A stretch of DNA of 64,000 bases from Nageia nagi (Eukaryota; Pinophyta), in NCBI GenBank assembly GCA_050084985.1, contig JBITNC010000002.1, positions 30,752,001-30,816,000 on the forward strand, in the 5' to 3' direction. The notes beneath the pieces were generated by a model that was given only the letters and a program-made list of their open reading frames with translations, ran no database searches and was not told the origin of the DNA. How positions within the stretch are numbered: position 1 is the stretch's first letter; each line of letters opens with the position of its first letter. Made by a program: the position numbers and the translations under genes. This document shows positions 24,805-36,790 of the stretch, in pieces.

Positions 24805-25522
24805 GGATGTTCACTAATCCTCTACCTCTTTCACAACCAAGAGGCTCCATTGGAATGGTAAGTACTTCCAATGATTTGCATTATTATTTCACTCATAAAT
24901 GTGGATGCAAGCATGATAGCCCAAATAAGACTAGAAATGGAGCAAAAATCAATGCTACCTGTAGCATTTAGCACTGTTCCTATGATGCCAACAATGTGCA
25001 AAACATGAAACCATAGGTTCCTCTTTTTGTTCTTGCATCTACTAAATGTATATGGATTGCCAAAAGTGTCCAAGTATGCAAAGTTATTAGTTAAAATTTC
25101 ATGTTTGTACCTATAGTGTACATTAGCTAGGTTACGCATATGATTGGCCATTGTGAATTATTACTAATTCTTTATATGAGTTAATTGCTTTTTCTACCTA
25201 ATAATGATGTATTCTTGCAGTATTCCTTTATTTTATTGCATTTTTCATAACTTTTCACACCGCTAGCAACATAGGAGGTCTATTTCATTCTAGTGGTGTG
25301 CTTTTCCTAGGACAAAGTCTAAAATAATAGTAGTTTCCTCATGGTCATTATGTTTTGGATCCATTGGATTAGTATTTGATGATTTTACATCGTGTCTAAT
25401 AGAAAAAAATGGACACTAATTGATTGGCTTCCCATTTCACGTTTGGCATCTAAAGTTGGGGTTGGTTTATCTTTTATTGGAAATGATTTGTGATTTGTTT
25501 TAAAACTTATGAAATAATTGAA
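24805..25522 (+). other. spacer of gag-PMD element, left of chromovirus B
   Basis: No protease or RT motif is visible on either strand. A short + frame with CGCKHDSPNKT follows gag but I do not recognise it. It ends at the TTTAG TSD of chromovirus B. Confidence 0.5.
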
Positions 25523-25527
25523 TTTAG

Positions 25528-26577
25528 TTATTCATAAATCATAGAATTAAAATTTAACATTAATTCTCTTCCAAGATCATTCCACACTCAAATCTCATTA
25601 AATGCTTGTAAGGAAAAATTAGAGAGCATATATGCAAAACTAGAGAAGAAAATAGAACCCCAAATATAGAGACAAGCAAATTTTACCTTGGTTCACCCAA
25701 TGTGGGCTACATCTAGTAACAAAATCTCTCTTCAATAATGGGTGGGTTTCAAGTACATAATACCTCCACAATCTTCTAGCACCTCTCCTCATATTCACAT
25801 ACACTCTTTTAGCTCTAAAAAACACCACAAAATTGAACTATACTCTCCAACCAACTTCCTCTTCAACACATCCAATTTGCTTCCTTTTTATACAATTTTT
25901 GGGATCATATTTGGATGGTTTTACCACTAGGAAAAATAATAAAAATATCATATTTGGATACCCATTTGGTTCATTTATCCACAGTTCAAATTTGAGCTCA
26001 AATGGTTACGAAAATCTCCTAATATGAGCTTCCAAACAAGAAAAATCATGCTCTCTAGAGTGTTACATGCTTACAAAATAGCTTCAGCCCAAAAATAGGA
26101 TTTTAAGCCAATAAAAAAATAAAATAACACCTTATAAAATATGCAAATATCAATAAATTGGGTAGATCCAATAATATGGTGCCACTTGGCAGCTTACAAT
26201 CTAGCCTCCAAAATGTCACCACACAATTTGGCCTCCAAACACCCCCCATTTCATTAAAAAAATTGCATAATTCACAATGCAATAACTTTTGATCACAAAG
26301 TCAGTTTCATGAATCGTAAAAAGTGTTGAAAAGAGGAAGATGATATATACAACATAATATAATGAAATAAATATAAATAGTAACTTGAAAAATACTTTTT
26401 TACTTTTTTTGTTCCTCTTATATTTTTTAATAAAAAAATACCCAAACTTAGAAATCACATATCTCCCTCAAACTTAATCGAATTTTTGATCCAAAAGAAG
26501 TGTTAAAAAGTTAACAATGAATAGAATACATTGAACATGTTGATACTAAATACTATAAAGATCTAAATTTTAGATCA
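25528..26577 (-). repeat. chromovirus B 3' LTR
   Basis: On the minus strand it begins TGATCTAAAATTT after the purine tract and ends near 25528. The terminal TGATCC of the partner is degraded here to TTATTC. It contains GTTCACCCAATGTGGGCTAC at 25691, also present in the copia LTR at 32431. Confidence 0.93.
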
Positions 26578-27705
26578 TTCCTCCCTATTAAGAGAGAGTT
26601 TTTGACTCCAAAAGCACTTAGGATGGTGGAATAAGGTGAGGGTAGAGTTCCCTCACTCGATCAAATGCATACCATTTGGCCTTGTGTGGGTGTTGGAAAT
26701 TCAATACAATATGCCACACCTCATGGTCACCACTATGAAATGATCTCTTTTTCTTTTCCAATATTGCATCCTCAGCTAGAACACTCATGTGCTTAGGGAA
26801 TAAATCCTCAATGGATGGCAACATGATACATGTATCTTTTATAACCAAGGTTGGTTCATATAAATTCAAATTCTCCACATTAACAATCTAATAAATATAC
26901 ATATAAGGTGGTAGTTCTAACTAAAATCCATTATCTCCAACTTGATCAATGATTGTAAAAGGCCCATACATTATTGGTTTCAACTTTTTACCTTTACCAT
27001 GTTGTCTTTCCTTACTAAGATGAAGCCATAATTGATCCCTAACCTAAAATTTATGATCCACTCTATGAATATCATGCCTCTCTTTGTTATTTTCTTGAAT
27101 CTTCTCCAAATATTCCTTCACCTTCTGATGAATCAACCGGATCCTCTTAATAAAACTCTTTACCTGCTCCTCCTCACTATGAAGAACACTAGCTCCATCA
27201 CTAGATGAAGCAAAGGCCATATCAAAAGGTGACTTTGGAAAATAACCAAAACATGTCTCAAAAGGCTATTTTTTAGTAGAAAAGTGTATAACTCAATTAT
27301 ATGCATGTTCTATATAACTCAAATGTTCATCCCAAGTCTTAGGATGCTTACCATAATAACCTCATAAAAGGTGTACCACTATCCTATTTACCACTTATGT
27401 TTACCCATCTATCTATGGATGGAATGTTGTACTCCTCTTTAGCTTAGTGTCCATCTTTGCCCATAAAGTAGTCCAAAATTTACCAAGAAACCTGGAATCC
27501 TTGTAAAAAATGATAGAAGTAGGAAGACCAAAATGTATCTACACATGAGTTAAGAAGACATTAGTAGCCTCTTTACTTGTCATAGTCTTTTTACATGAAA
27601 TTAGTATGCACATTTTATTGAATCTATCCATAATCACAAACAAATAATCATTTCCTCTCTTAGAAATAGGCAAACCTCCAATAAAATCCATAGAAATACT
27701 TATTG
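26578..27705 (-). pseudogene. chromovirus B integrase, core and C-terminal half
   Basis: Minus-strand text SISMDFIGGLPISKRGNDYL, VIMDRFNKMCILIS and a target box reading HP*IDG*T* where HPQTDGQTE is usual, then SFIKRIRLIHQKVKEYLEKI, HGKGKKLKPIMYGPFTI and, at 26618-26878, an 86-codon open tail with AEDAILEKKKRSFHSGDHE and AKWYAFDRVRELYPHL. The tail resembles the chromodomain-bearing C-terminus of a conifer-type chromovirus. The N-terminal half lies beyond Tat1 at 42543-42900. Stops stand at several Gln codons. Confidence 0.88.
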
Positions 27706-27710
27706 ATCAG

Positions 27711-29783
27711 TATAGCATAACCTTAAAGGGTTTGGTTTGGTCATGTTCCCCACTACCTACAATAATAGATTCATTGAAAGAGTAGAATGTGGTGGGGATG
27801 CGCTCGTGTTGGTTTTCTACTCAATCTTTGATTTATAGGCTGATTTCTATCTATATTAAAGGTTAAAAGTAACTAGAAAGAAATGAAAGGATAAAGAGTT
27901 ATAGGAAAGAGGTAAGTAAATAAAAAAAGAGTAAAAATAAGAAATATACAACCCAGGCATTGCAACATAGGTAGAAATCCATGGCCAAGATCAAGAATAA
28001 TAAGCTATCTCACACTTGGGGTCTCGCAATCATAATACACAACCATAATTTGAAGAAAATATTTTACACATAAAATTCACAAAAGCAATAAATAGCCACT
28101 TTATTGCAAGAGGGCAAAGCATTATCTATTTGTATTATCATACTTGAATATACCTTATAGATTTGGGCAAATTTGCTTGAATGTTTGACCTTTTTGATCT
28201 CTAAAAATTAGCTATTTATACATTCTTCCCCCTTCTTGGGTAGTTATGTTTCATTAATATATATAATTGCTCTTATTGAATGAAGCAACTAAAATAGCAC
28301 TACTTACAATAAATACTACAATTGTATTAGATTACATAGTGAATAAGTACCATCATCATGACTATTTAGGAATTTGCAATTTCTGAACAATCATGTCCAT
28401 AGAGCCGCAATCCTTTTGACATGTCATTAATTGCTCCTTCTTTGGCCTTATAGTTGATTAAAGATGACATTGTAGCTGTCTAAATATATATTTATCTTCA
28501 AATTGATAGGTACAATTTGGTAATATGCTCTATCAGATGCTATCTACTCTACAAGCTTTATGATCTCTACTATAGATGTTAGTAATTAGAGTAATGGTGG
28601 TTGGTAAACATTATGTCAACTTGGTTTGAGAAGAAACTACCACTATTATGTGGAAATGAGTTGGTGTTGACATATTAATAGGGCTTTGAGGGTCAAACAC
28701 TTAAGATAAAGTGGACTCAGGTGTTCCTTCTTATGCATTACTCTTACCTTTGCTTGGTGAGTTCTATTTTCTTCATTCGAGCTTTATTGATGATCTAGCT
28801 CTTTCGAGACCTACTAATTTTAATAAAAAATTATGATGTCATCACTCAGAATTGATAAGCTTTACTTGATGTCTTCATAAATCTTCATCTGCCATTACAT
28901 GTTTTAGGACCCATTGATTTCAGTCAAAAACTATGATGTCATCACTTAGAATTGATGGGCTCTATTTGATGTCTTCATAAATCTTCACCCACCATTGATT
29001 ATTTTAGGATCCATTGATTTTAGTCAAAAACTATGATGTCATCACTTAGACTCAATAAATCTTCACCTACCATTGCTTGTTCTGGGACCCATTGATTTTA
29101 ATCAAAAATTATGACATCATCACTCAGAATCAATGGGTTTTGTTTGATGTCTTCATAAATCTTCACCTACCATTACTTATTTCAAGACATGTTGATTTTA
29201 ATAAAAAAATTATGACATCATCACTCAGAATTGATGAGATCTATTTGATGTCTTCATAAATCTTCACTCACCATTGCTTATTCTAGGACCCATTGATTTC
29301 ATTTAAAAATTATGACATCATCACTCAGAATCGATGGGCTCTATTTGATGTCTTCATAAATCTTCACCTACCATTACTTGTTTTGAGACCCATTTATTTC
29401 AATCAAAAACTATGATATCATCACTCATAATCAATGGGCTTGATTTGATGTCTTCATAAATCTTCATCTACCATTACTTATTCTAAGACTTGCTGATTTT
29501 AGTTAAAAATTATGACATCATCACTCAAAATCAATGAGCTTTATTAGATGTCTTGGATCTAAATTTATACAAATCTCAAACACTTGTATTAACAATTCTT
29601 AGACACTCTAAGGGAATGAATATAACTCCTAAAAATTCTAAAGGAATGAATATAACTTCTAGACACTTTTATTTACAATTTCCAAGCACTCTAAGAGAAA
29701 GAAATGAGAATAGAAGGAATTGATAAGAATAAAAGAATAATTTTGTATTACCCTAATTTAGAGTGTAATTTTGAAATAATACA
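27711..29783 (-). repeat. Tat1 3' LTR (2073 bp)
   Basis: On the minus strand it begins TGTATTATTTC and ends TACTGATCAATA. It is about 556 bp longer than its partner, almost all explained by six additional units of a 100-bp tandem repeat (28807-29555). A minus-strand TATA box TATAAATAGC lies near 28210. Confidence 0.93.
28807..29555. repeat. 100-bp tandem array in the Tat1 3' LTR (8 units)
   Basis: Unit starts: 28807, 28908, 29008, 29086, 29186, 29287, 29387, 29487; the third lacks about 22 bp and the eighth is partial. Each unit carries ATGAyrTCATCACT and, about ten bases on, GAATyrATGGGC, where y-r is TG, CA, TA or CG. The partner LTR has only two units. Confidence 0.95.
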
Positions 29784-30479
29784 ATCTTCTAGTGACTCTT
29801 TGGGGTCTCTGCCTACTAGAGAAGGGAACCCTCTACTTGTTGCTTCTAGTAGCTTATTCAAAGGTAGACTTAGTAAAGGTCTCAGCTCTTAGAATCAAAT
29901 CTATCAGAAGAAATGGTTGCATCTTTTTATTTATATCTCTAAGATCTTTATAGTCAATCTATGATAAGATAAGGAATGTCTTAATCTTCACTGTATTTGC
30001 TCTAAACCCTATCAAAACATTTTTTAGCCTTCTAGAATGCAAAATTCTTGTGATTACTTCCTAAGCTAGCTTATTTATTTACTGTAAGTCTAAGATTTAT
30101 TTTTCAAAAAGGATTATTCAAGAAATTAAGTGGTATTGGCTACCCAAATGGCAACACTACCTTATACATTTTATTCTTCCCATAATTTGGGAGCTTTCAT
30201 CTTAATCAAAGAATTAAGGAATTTGTTAATTAATCTCAGCTTTGTTGTGAGTTGATGCTTATCAATATCCATGTTGAACACTAAATTTTGGAGTTCACAT
30301 ATATCTTGGATCCTTCTTAGATATAACTATCTTGGTTCGAGAGTGATCATTGCTATGTTATTTTTAGTCAAGACTCTTAAATAGGCTTGTATTTTTTCTA
30401 AGATTATCCTGGGTGTGTCTAGAACCAGTTGATGGAGAGTAATTTGAATGTGGAACTACTTGATTACCTATATTATTTT
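29784..30479 (-). other. Tat1 region between extra ORF and 3' LTR
   Basis: No protein family seen. The expected polypurine tract next to the LTR is weak: CACTAGAAGAT on the minus strand (29784-29794). Confidence 0.45.
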
Positions 30480-33400
30480 TTCCTTTAGCAGATGTAAGTG
30501 TGATAATGTTATCATTCTATCTTCGACTTACTCCACTAAGGATTTTTTGAAATTTTTTATGAGCAATAACAACTTTTAATTATCATCAGATAAAACTTTA
30601 TTTGTTGCAATGATATTTTGTAGCTTGGCCTCAACTTGTGTGACCTTCTGAGCATCAATGATTGCAACTTGAGCTTTGAGATCTTGTATTGTTTGATTTG
30701 CAGCATCTAGCTCAACTTTTGATGTTGTTATGCTCTTGTTAAATTCTAATTTCTATTTGTCAAGCTTTGTAATCAAATCTTTATTTTTATTCTACAACCA
30801 AGCTACTATTTTATCTTTAAGAGAGCAATCTTTCTTATACTAATCTAATTTTTTGTTCAATTTTTCTATCTTAGTCTCCATTGCTTGAAGACTTTTACTA
30901 GCTACCATTGAAGTATTTACCAAGAATCTTAATAGTTCAATTATCAGTGCACTTTGCATATTTACATCAATTATAACTAGGGGAGTAGTATCCAATTACC
31001 CTTATTTGAAAGGTATACATGCTATTTTAATATCTCCCATTTCTATCACCTTGCTCAAAATTCTCAATTGTTGCTCAGGGAGCAAAGGAGGCTTATTAAC
31101 AAAAGTTGCCCAATCAATGGGTTCTACAATTTTTGTAGAAAAAATAGATTTTATCTTCTCTTATGAGGCTATAAGAATCAAAGAATGGGGAGGAGTAACT
31201 CCACCTGAAGTAGATATCAAACCTGTTGGATGGGCTGTGACTACTAGGGAGGTGTAAAGTCTTAAACTTTTGTTTTTTCCTCTACCTCTTCCATGACCTT
31301 GTCTTCATCATTAGCTTTTTCCATTAGGTTAGAGTCTTTCTTCTTTTTGGATTCATTATCATCATCATCATCTCCTAGTCCTCCTCTAGGTGCAACTATT
31401 GCAGATCTACTAGCTCCAAGTATGCTTCCCTTGCCTTGTTGAGTTATGATTTGCTCTTTTTTTAAGGGTTGTTCTTGCACCTGGGCTCCTTGTGTAGCAC
31501 CAGTGTCTACATCTTGTAGCTCTCTTAACTCTTCTGTATCAAAAATCTCTACCTCTTTTGCCACTACCTTTGGAATTTCTTCTGTAGCCTTTAAAGGTAG
31601 AGGTATAGTCATTTGTGATTGTGACCTTATTGTAGTGGTGCAAGGCTTTTTTACATGCCTCTCTTCTTTCTTTAGGGTTTGTTATTTTTGAGCAAGGATT
31701 TTAATTTTCCTTTTTTTCTTTAGAGAAGGCTCTCAAGAAGAGGTGGTAGTGTCTGAAGGATTTTGATCTCCCTTCTTTGAAAGCTAAACCATGCTGGATG
31801 GTTGTCTTACCTATACTGGCCTTGCTCCTATAGTAAATTTTTCTTAAAAATGAAGAGGAAGGGATTGTTCCAACTCTAGCAAGGGATCTTTGGCATATTT
31901 AGCCTCCCAGTACTTGTCATATTTGAATTTCTCAAATAATTCACTCTCTATGTGGTGAATTTTTGTTGTATACTCAAATCTAAACTTTATAAAATAATGA
32001 ATTTTATTGGGACCCCACCCAAGATTTGCTAATTAGGTGAGGACTTCTGGGTTGAGGACAAAATCTTATCACTTATTTTCCTAGTTTTTTGTATTTCCTT
32101 ATCCCCTCAAGGGCTATCCAAGCCTTATTCAAGGGTGTGAACTCCAAACTAAGGTACATTTTTGCCTCTTGTTCAGTTTTATTTACAAAATATTCTATAT
32201 GAGGCCTACTCTCATTGACAAAAGTTGGACATTTTTTGCTTGACCTTGTTACTTATTTCTCTTAAAAGGTCATACATCCATGGAACTGTTAGGATTTAAT
32301 AAGTTTATATAAGCAAGAGCATTCACAATTCTTTTGGTTCTTGGCAAAAAAAAAACAACATTTAAGCATACTACTGAAATCAAACAACCATGAACATCAA
32401 TCACACAAGAGAGACACAAGAGATAACGTGGTTCACCCAGTGTAGGCTACATCCACGGAGAATCTTTCAACCCTTTTGCATATCATTCTTCAAGTCCTCC
32501 AAGCAATAAACTAGCATCATAATCTTGCTACAACCTTCACTTAGGAGTTACAACAAAGCCTCACTACAATCTCTCTCACATACTATCTACATAAGGCATC
32601 AAACTACAATCACAATCTACTTCATAATTGCTGTCAAAACTACATATTACATGCCTCAACTCAAGCCTCTTATTTATAGGTACAAACTAACCCAACTTAA
32701 ACCCAAGTTGGATCAGGAAGGTTGTTAGGTAACCCCCAACCCTTCTATAACTGATAACCAGGTGTCATGGCTTCTTGGCAACTGAAATTTGGTGTTAAAC
32801 AAGAAAGAAACTGCTCTCTATTTTCTAGCTGGTTGTAGTCTCCATTTTCTAATAATCTCCCACTTGGAGACTTCTTCCTCTGCAACAAGGGTCAAAAGCT
32901 TCTCATCTTGGCCTTTACTCCTTAATACCAATCCAAGTTGAGCAAGAGCCCAACTTCTCCTTTGTAACAACTTTAGTGAACATGTCCGTAGGATTTTGAG
33001 ACATGTGAATCTTCCCCAAACTGACTGAACCATCCTCAAACGCTGTCCTGATGAAGTGGTACCTCAATTTGATATGCTTGGATAGGAACTTCCACCATAT
33101 CTAATTTAAAATTCTATACAATGAATTTAGCTATATTATCTTTACATCCTATTTTTAAAAGAGTAAAATTTTTAGTAGAAACTGGTATATCTACAATAGA
33201 TTCAAAATTACCCTTGAACCCATATTTAGTTTCTATGGCACAAATTTCTATTAAATATAGCTAGGGGTTACATACTTGGGTAATAAAAAAGGTTTCTCAA
33301 AATACCCATACTTGATTATTATAGTGCTCCCTCATTATACTTTTATGCATCCTGTTAGGGAGTTTTTTGGTTAAAATTTGTATTGTTATTGCATAGAACT

Positions 33401-34354
33401 TATCCATGAACTCATAGTATGATCCATGCAACTTACTCAAAATTGGTACCATCAACTCAATTAGTACTAGTGCAGCATTGAGATTCATCAGCTAAATTGG
33501 CAACCTTGCCTTTATAAGTTTGTCAATATTTTGATGGGAAAAGAGTCACCAAAGATATGAAGAGTGTTTGAAATTTGATTTTTCAATTTTGAATAGACAC
33601 CTCTTTATTTCATTGGTAATGAAAGCTAGGAAGTCATAGTAGACATGAGCCTCTATAATATTGTAAGTCATACATACCATGGATTCATTTGCTTTAATGT
33701 AGATTTTCTTTTCTAAAATAATTACCAATGCTTGCAACACTTCTCTATCCTTTTTTCTTTCAAACAAGGCTATCTAATAGCTTAGCTAGAGTTGGGCCTT
33801 CTTGCTATCTTGATATCTTTCGCTAATGCAGCTCACCATCTCATCTTGACTAACATAAAAGTTATTTTTCTACTTTTTAAATCAATTTATTTCTTCACAT
33901 GAAAAGTTCAATCAATTGGAACAACAAATGCTTGGATGATGGAATCAGGAGAGTAATCTAGTACTGCTACAAACTTTGGCTCTGATGCATCTCTATCTTT
34001 TGGGTTCTTGAACATTCCTATTTGGTAACCCTTCTATTGAGGTTTATGTGCTAATAAATATAATAGCTTCAAGTAAGTAAACAACTCATAGGGCACATAA
34101 TAAGCTAGGCCCTAGTCAATCATGATGTCCCTTTTTGAATGAGCAAGTGACTTCCATTTTCTAGTGACCTTGAGTGTCATGTGCTATAGAAGAATGTGGT
34201 TGGTGTTAGCTCTCCATGTGTCCATGTGACTGATCACCCCCATCTCAGTCCAATTTATTCCTAGGGCATTCTCAAGATATTCTTCTTATATGGTCAAAAG
34301 GTCAACATTGAGTTGATCTATTTTAGCTACAGAGAATGATTAAGAAGTTGCCAT
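30480..34354 (-). pseudogene. Tat1 extra ORF downstream of integrase (sense orientation)
   Basis: An ATG at 34354 opens MATS, then, with a few stops, INWTEMGVISHMDTWRANTN, LAYYVPYELFTYLKLLYLL, SEPKFVAVLDYSPDSIIQAF, EVLQALVIILEKKIYIKANE, EAHVYYDFLAFITNEIKRCL and GSYYEFMDKFYAI. Past the nested copia it continues with an acidic, Lys-rich stretch (31612-31262, GDDDDDNESKKKKDSN) and a coiled-coil stretch (30950-30480). The whole would be over 1000 codons, in the same sense as pol. I do not recognise a domain. Related text occurs in Tat2 and at 52490-52800, so it is a conserved part of this lineage. Confidence 0.65.
32287..33084 (-). mobile_element. 5'-truncated copia (RNase H end plus 3' LTR) with TSD
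   Basis: Minus strand: RNase H tail KHIKLRYHFIRTAFEDGSVS and KIHMSQNPTDMFTKVVTKEK, tract CCAAGTGGGAGAT (32855-32867), then an LTR 32287-32854 of 568 bp ending CCTAACA. Identical GGAAC lies on both sides (32282-32286 and 33085-33089), and removing 798 bp plus one GGAAC rejoins the Tat1 extra ORF as MVEVPWMYDLLREIS. There is no 5' LTR, gag or upstream pol. Confidence 0.9.
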
Positions 34355-34869
34355 GATATCAACACCCTTCCTTGAAACTTTAATTATTGTTTGAAAATAA
34401 TAATCTAAGATATGTAGGGTCCTACAACTTTCTATCTCTTGATTCAATTCAGCTCTAAAATATTTAAGTTTTGAATGCTTTGAAAACTTGTGTGCTTGAA
34501 ATCGGCTAAGTGTTGAACTAGAGGGTATGGAAGGAATTATATTCATCCAAGGTTGGTGAGATTTTTATTAATGGTAATTAATATTTGAGGATCTTGAGAC
34601 CCATGCATTATATCGATTGAGCTAGCATAAGTTGGATAAGTAGTTTCAAAGCATGCTAGACTTTGTGGCACTTGTGTGATAGTTTGTGAAATTCGGGGAA
34701 ATATTTCCTTAAATGCTACCTTATTCAGTTGATGGTTGAGCAGTGCATTGATATTAACTCTTCATCAAGCTGAATTAATGCTAGATATTAATGACTACCT
34801 ACTTTTTGAGAACTATGTGTAGAAGATGTACAAGTCCCTCTTTTTTTTTGAAAACTATTTACAATATAC

Positions 34870-36060
34870 ATTGCTTTGTGGATACTACAAGATTATCTCA
34901 TCACCTGGTAATGTTTCAAATAGATCTCATTGATGGGAACAAGTAATTCCTAGGTCCCAATAATATCTTGCAATTTGAATGCATTATTTTGCATGGTTTG
35001 AGTGATAATGTAAGGTTCACTACAAAGAGAATCAAATTTTTGGTGTCTTCTGGCCTTTGCTCTTTCCTCATCCCATTTGAGGATAGTATCACCTAGTTCA
35101 AACTTCATCTAAGAAGACTTTTTCTTATCAAACCACTTCTTGACAATGTGTTGGCAATGTTGGAATGATTCATATGCTTTGTTTTGATCTTCCTCCAATT
35201 TCATGAGCTTACTATACCTGTATTGTAGTGGCTCAAAGTGATGGTCATCCATTTCTTGCAGGATTTTCAATGCTGGTAACTCCATGTGTATTGGAAACAT
35301 AGGTCTTTTAACATATACCAATGCATATGAGGATGTATTTATTACTAATTTTATGCTGATCCTATTTTCCCATAATAAAAATTCTAATTTTGTATGCCAT
35401 TATCTAGGATTCCCTTCAATTATTCTCTTGATGATCCAAGTTAGATTTTTATTAGTTGATTCGGCTAACTTGTTACCTTATGGGTAATAGTTTAAAAAGA
35501 ATAACTAGTACACTCCATATTAAGACATAAAGCTTGCAAAATTACCTCCAATAAATGTCAAGCTATTGTTTGACACAATAATCTATGGGATTCCAAAGTA
35601 AGTGATTATCCTTTTAATCATTTTTATCACCGCTTCTTGATTTGCATTTTTACATGGCATAGCCTCTGACCATCTAGTGAAGTAATCTATTGTATTCAAA
35701 ATAAAATTATGGCCTACTAAGGAATTTGGGTTTATAACACCAATGAATTCGATACCCCATTGTTGAAAGGGTTTTTCAACTACCACAGGTTTAAGAGGCA
35801 TTGTAGCTTATCTCCTCTTTATCACAAATTTGTTGCATTTGTCACATTTTTAAGTAATCTTGAATGAATTTTGAAATATATTAGGCCAATAATATCCAAC
35901 TTGTAATACTTTTATTACTATAGTTGGTCCAGTGTAATGCCCATCAGAGAATTCGTAATGAAATTCATGCAATTTTCTATGGTATTCATCTTGAGTCACA
36001 CATCTTAGTAGGGTTTGATCAAATTTTTTTTCTGTATAGATAATCATCTATCATGATAAA
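34870..36060 (-). pseudogene. Tat1 integrase, degenerate
   Basis: Minus strand: zinc-binding region with HRKLHEFHYEFSDGHYTGPT and C-x2-C-like CKRCNICDK, then VEKPFQQWGIEFIGVINPNS, FTRWSEAMPCKNANQEAVIK, IPQIIVSNNSLTFIG, YYP*GNKLAESTNKN (a stop for Gln at 35478-35480) and the tail FELGDTILKWDEERAKARRH ending near LKHY. The first Asp appears as Glu (IEFIGV against the usual D-F-x-G) and the second box reads SNNSLTF for SDNGxxF, so the triad is degraded. Frameshifts are present. Confidence 0.85.
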
Positions 36061-36089
36061 CATGAGGGCATGCAACTTGAATCTCCTTT

Positions 36090-36790
36090 GAAATCTATCT
36101 ATAGTTTCAGGGCATTTTCTAGTTTAGAAATAAAACATGATTTGTTTAATCCAATCACTTTCTTGATTGAGTTGTAATTCATCCTTCATAAGAGGAATCA
36201 TATGTGAAGCTTTAGCTATATTTTCATAAAGAGCCTTACCTTTTATCAGCTTGGTTGGCTTAATTTCTATATCATATTCCATTATTTTAGTAATCCAACT
36301 AGCCTTTCCTTCACCTAGATCTCCTTGTATAACATAATTTTTTACATTTGGATGGATAATAAATACAAGGATTCTATTATGGGAGACATAATGCTTGAAT
36401 TTTTTAAGCCCCTTCATTATGGAAAACATTTGTTTTTCAATAAGTGAGTACCTTTATTAGTGTTGATGTAGTGTTTGAATATAAAAGGCAATCAAATATT
36501 CTTCATTGTTGTCATCCTTTTGTGCTAGAATTGCAACAATGCTCCTATCTGCTCCATGTGCATACATGATGAAATCTTTTACCATATCAAGATTTTTATG
36601 CACAGGAGCTTTTGTTATAGCCTTTTTTATTTTTTTGAAATCTACTTTTGCTTCATATGATCAAGAAAATACAACATCTTTCTTTAGCATTGAAAATATT
36701 AGGGATACAATCTCTAAAAAATTATTGATAAATTTTCTAACAAAATTGATTTAACCAAGGAATGATTGTAAGGCCTTGTTGTTGGAGGGA
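36090..36790 (-). pseudogene. Tat1 gypsy-type RNase H and connection
   Basis: Between RT and integrase the minus strand reads HMEQIGALLQF, then MKGLKKFKHYVSHNRILVFI, GDLGEGKASWITKIMEYDIE and IKGKALYENIAKASH, the usual text following the catalytic part of gypsy RNase H in Tat. The catalytic N-terminal part is badly broken. Confidence 0.7.

Noticed and set aside
28807-29555. Regularly spaced repeats resembling a CRISPR array
   Set aside because: The whole 100-bp unit repeats with no unique spacers, it lies in an LTR present twice, and the DNA is from a plant nucleus.
31262-31612. Acidic Lys-rich 116-codon ORF as a nuclear host protein
   Set aside because: It lies in order within the Tat1 extra ORF, between its LTRs.
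32818-33039. 73-codon ORF in the truncated copia
   Set aside because: Wrong frame; the RNase H tail is in another frame of the same strand.
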